Source: Pseudoalteromonas aurantia 208 (lineage in GTDB: Bacteria > Pseudomonadota > Gammaproteobacteria > Enterobacterales > Alteromonadaceae). From it: a stretch of DNA of 64,000 bases. Position 1 is the stretch's first letter; each line of letters opens with the position of its first letter. The stretch covers positions 2,294,001 to 2,358,000 of the forward strand of contig NZ_AQGV01000012.1 of NCBI RefSeq assembly GCF_014858725.1. Direction: 5' to 3'. Positions 26,995 to 35,090 of this stretch are shown here, piece after piece. Made by a program: the position numbers and the translations under genes. Under the pieces are notes generated by a model. It was not told the DNA's origin. It ran no database searches and saw only the letters and a program-made list of their open reading frames with translations.

Positions 26995-29322
26995 TTAAAA
27001 AGAAAAACCCTTCTGCCCCGTTAACTTAAAAAAAACATTTTCATAGTTAGGTAACATCGTCAAAATGGGAAAAATCTGCTTTTCTATATAATGTTCGTAA
27101 TCAATCTCACTTCGAACCGCATCTACACGAGGTCCATCAAATGTAATGGTATAGGCCACCAGCTGGCCTTTTCGATACTTTATTGAAGGGTTTTTCATCA
27201 TATGATTTCGAGCTGCCTTTACGTGTGGAGGGACATTTTTTGTGTACATTTCAACCTCCCGCCCCAACCGTTTCGAATATAACAATAAACCATCCACTTT
27301 ACCCTGACGGATGTTATTTATGTATTGTTCCGTTATTTCAAACAAATCTTGTTCTCTAAATAACGCCTCGAATAATTCTTCCTGATAGTTTCTCGCAATT
27401 TTAGTCCAATCGCTTCTCACTGACTCCATGCCCTTAAACACCAATTTGTGATGTCCTTTATCCAATACTTGTCCCACGTAACGCTTTTTTGACCCCTTTT
27501 TATCCCCACGTATTGTGGGTAAGAAAAACGGACTATAATGCGTCTCAAATTCAATTTCTAAATAACTCTGAAGCTGCAACGTCACATCACAATATTCTCT
27601 CCAGCGTTCATTAATTAAATTCATCAGTATTAAGCCAGTATCATTGCACTTTTTGACATTCCAACTTTCTGGAAGGCAGACAAATGTAGAATCTGTATCT
27701 CCATAAATAACTTCATAACCCTCAGCTTCTATCCAAGCCTTTGTTTGCATCATAATTTCATGTCCTCGCAAAGTAATTGAGCTTGAAAGTCTCGGGTCAT
27801 AAAACCGACAACCTGTCGAGCCCAATACGCCATATAAACTATTCATAATTATTTTTATCGCTTGCGACAACATGGGGTCTGAGGTTAACTTAGCTTCCTG
27901 GCGAGCGTGTAGAAGCCGAGCAACGAGCTCGGGGAGATGATGATGAACTCGTGAAAAGACACCGCCATTAAAACCTGTAATAGCATCAGCAGGCGCTCTT
28001 AACCCAGTAATAAGTGCTAACGGGTCAACTAAAAATGTGCGAATGATAGATGGGTATAAGCTCTTATAATCAAGTACAATAACATTACGATATAAGCCAG
28101 GGTTAGATTCCATAACATACCCACCAGGGCTGTCAAAACTCAGTCCGTGTTCCCCCAAATTTGGCGCGATATAACCACTGCGATGTAGCAGCGGTAAGTA
28201 CAAATTGGTAAATGCCGCAACAGATCCCCCCATACGTTCTAATTCCAGCCCGGTTAATCTCGTACGAGCAATTGCAAAATCTAACAACTTCAATTTACTA
28301 AAAATGGCCAGTACTAATTGGCAATCTTGCAGGTTATAGGCAGCTAAGCTCAGCTTATCTTCATTGAATTGGCGAATAATCTCTTCTAGCCGATTATCTT
28401 GCTCTAATAGCTTACTTTTTCCAAGTACATGCTTAGAGACATTAGCGAGGCTGAAGCTTTCAAAGTGATACGTTGCATTTTTTAAAGTATCAATACCATC
28501 AATGACCACTCTTCCGCTGATGAGTATTCGAACATAATTACCTCGATACACATAAATAGCTTCATCATCTCTTCCTAATATCAAATCAATACCCAGCGCT
28601 AGCGCTCTTTCTGCAAGCACCACGAAATCAAACTCAATGACATTCCAGCCAATGAATACATCTGGGTCTAGCTCTTTTATTTTTGACATTAAGGTGTATA
28701 GCAGCTCAATCTCATCAGCGACCCAAATGATGTATTCATCACCCTCTTGAGGCGCTCCGATCATAATAACGCACTGAGTTTCACTGCTTGCTAGCCCTAC
28801 GGAAAACAATATTCCTTCACCGCTACATTCAATGTCCAACGACAGCACTGACAATTGAGGTGTGTAGTCTGGATACGCTTTTAACCGAGCGTCATTTATT
28901 TGCACATATCCTAGCTTTTGAACATAATTGCCAGTAACCCACACACCACCTTTAATAAATCGTTCCATTAAATAGCGGTCGTGATGCCGGATATCATCCT
29001 CATATAACGCACACTGGCCTTTTAACACGCGTTTCGCATCAAACAGCCTCTTGGCCGTCGTGAAATAACACGCACAGACCACTTCGCCATCAAAATGCTT
29101 TAACTTCACATCCCGGATATCTGTATGTATTTTTCGAGCTTGTAAAATGTGTGTGACTTTTTCAACTTCACTTTGGCGAATAAAAAACACCGGAGTTTGT
29201 GCTTCAACTATGGCTCTAAACACGCCTTGTTCAGTTTTCAGCCAAAAGCACAGATTAAGTTGACCTTTATGATTAACCTGTTGGCGTGATAATATAAATC
29301 CCGGGTAGACCGCTTGTGTCAA
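26995..29322 (-). CDS. polB: DNA polymerase II
   Basis: A 775-residue family B DNA polymerase (E. coli Pol II is 783), used for replication restart and translesion bypass under the SOS response. The exonuclease I motif is 'SLDIECSG' (D163, E165), exo II is 'GWNVIEFDF', motif A is 'LDYKSLYPSII', motif B is 'KIIMNSLYGVLG', and motif C is 'YGDTDSTF'. All catalytic acidic residues are visible, so it should be active as both polymerase and proofreading exonuclease. It is divergent from dinG, sharing a 70-base region with a LexA-like box. Confidence 0.97.
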   Translation of the reverse strand: MTQAVYPGFILSRQQVNHKGQLNLCFWLKTEQGVFRAIVEAQTPVFFIRQSEVEKVTHILQARKIHTDIRDVKLKHFDGEVVCACYFTTAKRLFDAKRVLKGQCALYEDDIRHHDRYLMERFIKGGVWVTGNYVQKLGYVQINDARLKAYPDYTPQLSVLSLDIECSGEGILFSVGLASSETQCVIMIGAPQEGDEYIIWVADEIELLYTLMSKIKELDPDVFIGWNVIEFDFVVLAERALALGIDLILGRDDEAIYVYRGNYVRILISGRVVIDGIDTLKNATYHFESFSLANVSKHVLGKSKLLEQDNRLEEIIRQFNEDKLSLAAYNLQDCQLVLAIFSKLKLLDFAIARTRLTGLELERMGGSVAAFTNLYLPLLHRSGYIAPNLGEHGLSFDSPGGYVMESNPGLYRNVIVLDYKSLYPSIIRTFLVDPLALITGLRAPADAITGFNGGVFSRVHHHLPELVARLLHARQEAKLTSDPMLSQAIKIIMNSLYGVLGSTGCRFYDPRLSSSITLRGHEIMMQTKAWIEAEGYEVIYGDTDSTFVCLPESWNVKKCNDTGLILMNLINERWREYCDVTLQLQSYLEIEFETHYSPFFLPTIRGDKKGSKKRYVGQVLDKGHHKLVFKGMESVRSDWTKIARNYQEELFEALFREQDLFEITEQYINNIRQGKVDGLLLYSKRLGREVEMYTKNVPPHVKAARNHMMKNPSIKYRKGQLVAYTITFDGPRVDAVRSEIDYEHYIEKQIFPILTMLPNYENVFFKLTGQKGFSF

Positions 29323-29351
29323 ACCAGTTCCCCATCTAAAATAGCTCTCGA

Positions 29352-29371
29352 TACTGTAATTATATACATAT
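29352..29371. promoter_or_regulatory. Candidate LexA (SOS) box between polB and dinG
   Basis: TACTGT-A8-type A/T core-ACAT matches the E. coli LexA consensus TACTGTATATATATACAGTA at 15 of 20 positions. CTGT (29354-29357) is perfect, and ACAT (29366-29369) differs from ACAG by one base. It is the only such element in the 70 bases between polB and dinG, both known SOS genes in E. coli (dinA and dinG). Confidence 0.55.
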
Positions 29372-29392
29372 ATATGAATTTAGGCGATTAAC

Positions 29393-31462
29393 ATGCTTTC
29401 AGACGCTTTGAAAAAAACGATTCGGCAAACCCATAAACACATAGCCGACAACTTAGACGGTTATCGACCTCGTTCGAGTCAAAACTACCTAGTTGCTGAA
29501 GTTGCTAAAACACTCGCCGGTGAATATCATAAAACGCAAAGAATCTGCGTCATTGAAGCTGGTACAGGGACGGGAAAATCGCTCGCTTATTGCTTAGGTG
29601 CATTGCCACTTGCGCTTGCCAAGAAAAAGACTTTGATCATTTCTACGGCTACAGTCGCGTTGCAAGAACAATTAATCGACAAAGAGTTACCTTTTTTCAA
29701 AGAACACTCGGGCCTCGAGTTTAAGTTTGACCTTGTAAAAGGTCGACAACGATATGTATGTGTTCAAAAACTCAATGCTGCACTCAGTGAAGATACAGTG
29801 CAAATGTCTATAGTGCCGACGCTCTCTTCCCCACTTTCGGACATGGAACAGCGATGTTTACATGACCTTCAAAAGGCATATCAAAATAAACAGTGGCAAG
29901 GAGATAGAGATAGTTGGGCTGACACTATACCGGATAAAGTGTGGAACTTGATTGCGTGCGATAAACACGCCTGCCAGCGACAGATGAAATCTCACCATCT
30001 GTGTCCATTTCATCTTGCTCGGCAAAAAATGGCGCAAATGAATGTGTTAATAGTTAATCATGCATTATTGCTTGCCGATTTGGAACTCGGAGGTGGAAAG
30101 ATCTTACCTGAACCTGCTGAGTCATTTTACGTTATTGATGAAGCACACCACTTACCACACATTACCCGAGATTTCTCTTCTGCAGCTGCAACAATTAAAG
30201 GCACAATTGACTGGCTAGATAAACTGCTTAAATTCAGTGGTAAAATGGCCAATGTTATCGTGTCCCAAAAAGCAATAGGACAAAATTTTAAACTCAATGA
30301 TGCCGCAAATGATGCCAATAAAGATTTACGTTCAGTCCGAGATATCTTAGATAATGCTGACTTTACCTATAATGACGATGATACTTTTCGATTTGAGCAT
30401 GGCGTAGTCCCCGAGTCATTAACCAGTAAAGCCAAAGATATTAGTGATGCCACTTTAGATGCGCTTCGTTCGCTATCTAAAATGCACGATGCACTGACTG
30501 TAGATGTCAGTGATGGAGATGTTAAACCTTACTTAGCTGACCCTTTACTCGCTGAGAGCGGTCTTTATATAAATCGTTTAGAGCAGTTAAATAAACTTTG
30601 GTTTAGTTATGCAAGTAAAGGAGAAAGTGTACCGCATGCACGCTGGATTAAACGGCTAGAATACAAACATCACCATGACCACTTACTGTGTGATTGCCCT
30701 ATTGAAGTTGGGTACTACTTAAAAGATAAACTTTGGCAAGAATGTGCCGGTGCCATACTTTGCTCCGCAACACTCAGTGCACTTGGTACATTTGATCACT
30801 TCGCGAAAGAAAGTGGGTTACGTAACGAGCCTGGCGTAAAATATATTCGTGCTACATCTCCGTTTGATTATCCCAAACAGGCAACCCTTCATTTACCGGC
30901 AACAACCAAAGAACCTACTGACAAAGCATTTAGTGACTACTTGGCTGATATACTCCCTACATACCTCGACAACACAAAAGCCAACCTTGTATTGTTTGCT
31001 TCGTACTGGCAAATGGACCATGTCGTGAAACTTATACGGGCTAATAATTGGCAAGTCCTTGTTCAAGGGGAGCAGTCTAGAGACAGTTTGTTGAAAACGC
31101 ACCGACAAAGAATTGATGCCGGCAAAGGCAGCATTTTATTTGGCACCCAAAGTTTATCCGAAGGACTCGATCTCCCTGGTAAATATTTAGAAAATTTAGT
31201 TATAACTAAGATCCCATTCGCAGTACCTACCTCCCCAATTGAGGAGGCTCAAGCCGAATTTGTCCAAAGCAATGGCGGGAATCCATTCCTAACCATTACG
31301 GTTCCCGATGCAGCCAAGAAATTAGTACAAAGCTGTGGTAGACTGCTTCGAAAAGAATCGGACTTTGGCCGTATCACAGTGCTCGATAGGCGTTTAGTCT
31401 CTAAGCGATATGGTAAAGCCATGTTAGATACTCTCCCACCATTTAAGAGACAAATTGATTAA
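29393..31462 (+). CDS. dinG: ATP-dependent DNA helicase DinG
   Basis: A 689-residue XPD-like superfamily 2 helicase acting 5'-3' and resolving R-loops and G-quadruplex structures. Walker A is 'EAGTGTGKS' (K62), and the DEAH box is D249-E-A-H252. The four iron-sulfur cluster cysteines are visible at C123, C189, C194 and C204. Motif VI is 'QSCGRLLRKESDFGRITVLDRR'-like near residue 650. E. coli DinG has 716 residues. A LexA-like box lies just upstream. The TSUP permease gene follows 2 bases after the stop, so dinG, the permease and priC are probably one operon. Confidence 0.96.
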   Translation: MLSDALKKTIRQTHKHIADNLDGYRPRSSQNYLVAEVAKTLAGEYHKTQRICVIEAGTGTGKSLAYCLGALPLALAKKKTLIISTATVALQEQLIDKELPFFKEHSGLEFKFDLVKGRQRYVCVQKLNAALSEDTVQMSIVPTLSSPLSDMEQRCLHDLQKAYQNKQWQGDRDSWADTIPDKVWNLIACDKHACQRQMKSHHLCPFHLARQKMAQMNVLIVNHALLLADLELGGGKILPEPAESFYVIDEAHHLPHITRDFSSAAATIKGTIDWLDKLLKFSGKMANVIVSQKAIGQNFKLNDAANDANKDLRSVRDILDNADFTYNDDDTFRFEHGVVPESLTSKAKDISDATLDALRSLSKMHDALTVDVSDGDVKPYLADPLLAESGLYINRLEQLNKLWFSYASKGESVPHARWIKRLEYKHHHDHLLCDCPIEVGYYLKDKLWQECAGAILCSATLSALGTFDHFAKESGLRNEPGVKYIRATSPFDYPKQATLHLPATTKEPTDKAFSDYLADILPTYLDNTKANLVLFASYWQMDHVVKLIRANNWQVLVQGEQSRDSLLKTHRQRIDAGKGSILFGTQSLSEGLDLPGKYLENLVITKIPFAVPTSPIEEAQAEFVQSNGGNPFLTITVPDAAKKLVQSCGRLLRKESDFGRITVLDRRLVSKRYGKAMLDTLPPFKRQID

Positions 31463-31464
31463 TC

Positions 31465-32244
31465 ATGTTTGAACTTGCCCTAGACCCAATGACATGGGGG
31501 TTATTATGTCTGGTTGCCCTTGCCGCTGGGTTTATTGATGCTGTTGCTGGCGGCGGTGGAATGCTGACCGTTCCGGCATTACTCACTGCAGGGCTGCCGC
31601 CTCACTTAACGCTAGGAACCAATAAACTAGCAGCCAGTTTTGGCTCCATCACTGCAAGCGTAACCTATTATAAAAAACAATTATTTAACCCTCGATTTTG
31701 GGCTGCCTCTGTGCTTGCAACTGCCATTGGGTCAATACTTGGTACCTTGTTAGTTGATAAATTAAGTACTGACTTTTTAAATAAGTTATTACCCATTATC
31801 ATCATCATAGTTGCCTGCTATAGTTTGTTTGGTAAATTGAGCCCAACCGAAGCACACACGCTACCAGTAAAAAGTAATGTGTTAAAAATCAAGCAATGGC
31901 TCCAAGGTTTATCGTTAGGCTTTTTCGATGGCTTGGCAGGGCCCGGAGCCGGCACTTTTTGGACGGCTTCTAATAGCCTTCTTTATAAAATGAGTTTATT
32001 GCTCAATTGTGGCTTAGCCCGTTCAATGAACTTCGTATCTAATTTTATTTCGCTCATTACATTTGTCGCACTTGGACACGTCAACTTTATACTCGGTGTC
32101 ACTATGGGAATGTTTCTTATGCTTGGCGCATGGATAGGCGCGCATTCAGCGATTAAGTTTGGCAGCAAACTGATAAAGCCACTTTTCAATACCATAGTGA
32201 TAATCCTTGCAGCTAAGCTCATTGTTGAAGCCTATTTATCATGA
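31465..32244 (+). CDS. TSUP/TauE-SafE family membrane permease
   Basis: A 259-residue polytopic inner-membrane protein of the TauE/SafE (TSUP, PF01925) family, with seven to eight hydrophobic segments. Family motifs are 'GFIDAVAGGGGMLTVPALL' near the N-terminus and the inverted-repeat counterpart 'GFFDGLAGPGAGTF' near residue 155. Relatives (for example E. coli YfcA) move sulfite, sulfoacetate or other small sulfonates or organic acids; the substrate here is unknown. It starts 2 bases after dinG and overlaps priC by four bases. Confidence 0.9.
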   Translation: MFELALDPMTWGLLCLVALAAGFIDAVAGGGGMLTVPALLTAGLPPHLTLGTNKLAASFGSITASVTYYKKQLFNPRFWAASVLATAIGSILGTLLVDKLSTDFLNKLLPIIIIIVACYSLFGKLSPTEAHTLPVKSNVLKIKQWLQGLSLGFFDGLAGPGAGTFWTASNSLLYKMSLLLNCGLARSMNFVSNFISLITFVALGHVNFILGVTMGMFLMLGAWIGAHSAIKFGSKLIKPLFNTIVIILAAKLIVEAYLS

Positions 32245-32840
32245 ACACAGCATTACAGAGATTACATAACCAAATTGAGCATTTAGCGATACAAGCTCAG
32301 CAATTCGATAATGCCAAATGGTTTGCAAAGAATCGCTATATTCAATCGCAGCCGAGTTTATTTGACCGCACTGTATTTACCACAAAAAGCCTACAACTAA
32401 TCGACTATGTCAATGAAATAAAATCGGTGGTTGAACACCTTCCCCCCGCAGAAAAAAGGCACGTTTATGCTTTTGCACTGCGTAAAGTGACTACACAAAT
32501 TGAAGCGATATTAAAGGTATTAAAATCAACATCAGTATGGGCTAAAGAAAATAAAATCTCCTATCCAAAGAAAAAGAAAGTTTACCGTAGTGCAGTAAAA
32601 AAAATTGTACAAAGCTCTCATGACTTGTATCAAGAGCTCTCTCAAAACCATGAGTTCGAACGCAGACTTGTAGAAATGATTGAATTGCGCAAAGTCCAGT
32701 TAAATAATGCAACAAGCGCGCAATCAAGCGCACTGAATCAAGAAATTTTGACATTGCACGGCAGGCTTGGGCGATGTCGAAAAGCAATTTCAGCGACCGA
32801 AGAAAAAATCCAGTTTGCAGAAAAACAACAAAACCGCTAA
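32241..32840 (+). CDS. priC: Primosomal replication protein PriC
   Basis: A 199-residue basic, helical protein of the PriC family, which loads DnaB at stalled forks through SSB. The N-terminal 'LHNQIEHLAIQAQQFD' and 'FDRTVFTTKSLQLIDYVNEI' segments, the charged middle and the C-terminal 'LHGRLGRCRKAISATEEKI' region match the family pattern (E. coli PriC, 175 residues). It overlaps the permease gene (ATGA) and probably belongs to the dinG operon. In E. coli priC is next to ybaM; here comFB is between them. Confidence 0.85.
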   Translation: MNTALQRLHNQIEHLAIQAQQFDNAKWFAKNRYIQSQPSLFDRTVFTTKSLQLIDYVNEIKSVVEHLPPAEKRHVYAFALRKVTTQIEAILKVLKSTSVWAKENKISYPKKKKVYRSAVKKIVQSSHDLYQELSQNHEFERRLVEMIELRKVQLNNATSAQSSALNQEILTLHGRLGRCRKAISATEEKIQFAEKQQNR

Positions 32841-32962
32841 ATTCATCAAATCAGTTCCCCATCTCTGCTCTACACTTTGTTACCTAGGTTTTTATTGTCT
32901 AGGTCGATAAGCACCTTATTTTAGTATAAACTTATCTATATCAATTACAGTAGGAAAACATA

Positions 32963-33235
32963 ATGAAACTACATGACGACGTGCATAATTATTATGAAAA
33001 AATTATGCTAGACCTGCTGATTGAACGAGGTCTGAGTACACAGTATAACGATGAAGTGATGGCTGACTTTTGTTGTACAATTCTAAATCAACTCCCAGCG
33101 CGTTATATACGCTACGATGTTGACATGGCATTTTATTTACCTCAGCATGAACGAATTCAAATGGAAAAGCGTGTCAATATCGCTATCGATGTCGCAATGA
33201 GCCAAGTTGCCAAAAAAAGAGCTACGCCAGAATGA
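32963..33235 (+). CDS. ComFB-domain protein
   Basis: A 90-residue protein made of a single ComFB domain (PF10719, 'late competence development protein ComFB'). The conserved core is 'NYYEKIMLDLL', a Cys-containing helix 'VMADFCCTILNQLPARYIRYDVDMAFYL', and a basic C-terminal helix. ComFB proteins have been reported as cyclic-dinucleotide receptors in recent work, which would make this a small c-di-NMP effector; this is family inference only. Its stop overlaps the ybaM start, and the gap from priC is 122 bases with a short hairpin ACCTAG/CTAGGT at 32882-32904. Confidence 0.82.
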   Translation: MKLHDDVHNYYEKIMLDLLIERGLSTQYNDEVMADFCCTILNQLPARYIRYDVDMAFYLPQHERIQMEKRVNIAIDVAMSQVAKKRATPE

Positions 33236-33393
33236 GCAGCTCACTAGAATCAGCCCCCTCACATATAAAACTTGCCATCGATTTAATTATGTTGTTAGAG
33301 CAACATGATTTACCTGAAACTGAAGTACTTGCTGCACTTGAACTGGTCAAAGCTGATTACCAGAACAAACTAAAAAATACTTCAACAAAGTAA
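33232..33393 (+). CDS. ybaM: YbaM-family small protein (DUF2496)
   Basis: A 53-residue protein, ATG 33232 to TAA 33391-33393, overlapping the comFB stop by four bases. It is easily missed because of its length. The sequence 'ESAPSHIKLAIDLIMLLEQH' and 'LAALELVKADYQNKLKN' match the E. coli YbaM pattern almost position by position, including length. YbaM is a conserved hypothetical next to priC in E. coli, and its synteny with priC supports the call. Function is unknown. Confidence 0.9.
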   Translation: MSSSLESAPSHIKLAIDLIMLLEQHDLPETEVLAALELVKADYQNKLKNTSTK

Positions 33394-33467
33394 TGGTTGG
33401 CAATAATATAGATTTTATCTTGCTGTAATAAAGCGAGATTATAATCGTCATTTTACGAGTATATAAA

Positions 33468-34271
33468 ATGACAACACTACTAAAACCACATACCTTAACG
33501 AATATGTTTTTTTTATTCCCTTTAGCCTTTCTTATAAGCCCAATCTCAATTGCAAACGACTTCGTAGCTCTAGCAGAGGCTCTTCCTGAAGACTATGTTA
33601 TCAATAATACCGAGCCCGTTTTTGATTTTGACACTGACGGTTGCTTACCTAGCTCTGGAATAAGCAACGAAGGGATTCAAAATACTGGCCTAAAAACCTC
33701 TCAAGGACTCGGCACAAACTGCCGAGCGCTATCATTTCTTAACACGTCAAATACCTTCCATCGATACGCTTGTCATGAAACTGTCAACGGGAAGTTTTGC
33801 GGCCACTTTTACGCCCTGTACTTCAAAAAAGACCAAATTTTTCCGTTTTTCGGTGGTGGCCATCGCCATGATTGGGAGTATGCGGCTATATGGACACATG
33901 ACTCTATTGTAACGCATGGTAGCTATAGTGCACATGGCAAACTCGTTACAAAAATAGCAAGTGAATTGCCTTTTGAAAACGGTCACCTAAAAATCGTCTA
34001 TCATAAAGACGGAATACTCACACATGCATTGCGTTTTGCGAAAAGCACCGAGTATGCAGAAAATGAATATAACCGATTTGTTACACCCACTATTGTAAGC
34101 TGGTATGAAATACAAAGCGATGGTCTCAATAATGCAGCCTTTAGGGAAAGATTAAATCGTTTTGACTATGGCTCAGCAACGCTGCCCATTAAAGATAGTC
34201 GCTTTCTAACTAACTTAAATAAGTTTAAACCCGCACACTATCCCGATTTTGCGCAATCAGACTTAAATTAA
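33468..34271 (+). CDS. Secreted NLP/NPP1 (necrosis and ethylene-inducing peptide-like) protein
   Basis: A 267-residue exported protein (signal peptide about 1-29, ending 'ISPISIA'). It has the diagnostic NPP1 heptapeptide GHRHDWE at 131-137, the start pattern 'FDFDTDGCLP', and cysteines C59, C85, C102 and C111 that could form two disulfides. NLPs of plant pathogens bind plant sphingolipids and Ca2+ and lyse eudicot membranes through the acidic cavity that includes the heptapeptide; marine bacterial homologues are of unknown role. It is isolated downstream of ybaM, ending 3 bases before the convergent gene at 34275. Confidence 0.88.
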   Translation: MTTLLKPHTLTNMFFLFPLAFLISPISIANDFVALAEALPEDYVINNTEPVFDFDTDGCLPSSGISNEGIQNTGLKTSQGLGTNCRALSFLNTSNTFHRYACHETVNGKFCGHFYALYFKKDQIFPFFGGGHRHDWEYAAIWTHDSIVTHGSYSAHGKLVTKIASELPFENGHLKIVYHKDGILTHALRFAKSTEYAENEYNRFVTPTIVSWYEIQSDGLNNAAFRERLNRFDYGSATLPIKDSRFLTNLNKFKPAHYPDFAQSDLN

Positions 34272-34274
34272 ACT

Positions 34275-34739
34275 TCAAAGAGGGGGCGCCATCTCCTCTA
34301 TCGAGTACTGCCTTACTTTATATTGAGCAAAAAATCGGCTGTCTAATTCTGAATTATCTGGGCATATAAAATAAGCAACATCATCTCTTACAGGGCTAGG
34401 TTTTATATGTGTACCATCCTCCCAATACAGTACTGCATGCTTAATGAACCCTGAGAAATACGAATGATCCCACTCATAATGACTGTAACCATGGTGTGCC
34501 GATAAATAAGCTGAATAGTGATAATCCTGCTTTCCTTCCCCTTTCGCACTATTCTTATAAATAGCAAACGCTTTTGCATCTTGCTCAGCGGTTTTGGCAT
34601 CAACAAAATAAGCCACGTCTCTCCTAGGCGGCAAAGCTTGAGGTAACCCAAACTTTTCAGTGACAGATGAACACTCAACAACTAACCATGAAACAAAATG
34701 TGCGCCAATTTGATGATCCCACTTTAATGCAATAAACAT
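34275..34739 (-). CDS. Unknown protein with two internal repeats
   Basis: A 154-residue protein with no signal peptide, not recognised. It is aromatic-rich and has two related halves, 'RRDVAYFVDAKTAEQDAKAFAIYK' (about 38-62) and 'RDDVAYFICPDNSELDSRFFAQYK' (about 118-141): an RxDVAYF strand followed by a helix ending in FA-x-YK. Between them lies a His/Tyr-rich segment ('YLSAHHGYSHYEWDHSYF'). It converges tail-to-tail on the NLP gene with 3 bases between, sharing whatever terminator exists. Association with the NLP (immunity or partner) is speculation. Confidence 0.65.
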   Translation of the reverse strand: MFIALKWDHQIGAHFVSWLVVECSSVTEKFGLPQALPPRRDVAYFVDAKTAEQDAKAFAIYKNSAKGEGKQDYHYSAYLSAHHGYSHYEWDHSYFSGFIKHAVLYWEDGTHIKPSPVRDDVAYFICPDNSELDSRFFAQYKVRQYSIEEMAPPL

Positions 34740-35090
34740 AACTATTCCTTTATTAGTACTTTAACGTCAGTTAAGCCTAAGGGTACAAGGTAATGTTAAA
34801 CTAGAAAATACCTTCTCTTGCTCCTCTTTATATTTTAAAAAGAGGACCACTAGATTTCGAGTTACCAAACATTTTATAATCATTAGATTACATTTGATTA
34901 CCTGCATGACTTTAAATGCTTTAATTACAATAAAAGCACAACAGATAAGACGATTAAATTGTTACAAAGCGTAACGTATGTGGGCTAGAGCAACTATAAA
35001 TTACGATGGATAACGTATTCTCTGCTACTTGCTTATTTTCACACTAGCAAGCCGCCTTGTTTTGTTTAATACTTCCCCTGTCGTCGAGAA
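34740..35090. promoter_or_regulatory. Divergent intergenic region before the RND operon
   Basis: A 351-base region without a convincing gene. It holds the promoters of the unknown minus-strand gene and the plus-strand RND operon. The one clear structure is an inverted repeat TCCTCTTT (34822-34829) / AAAGAGGA (34839-34846). I see no recognisable operator of the TetR or MarR type. Confidence 0.4.
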
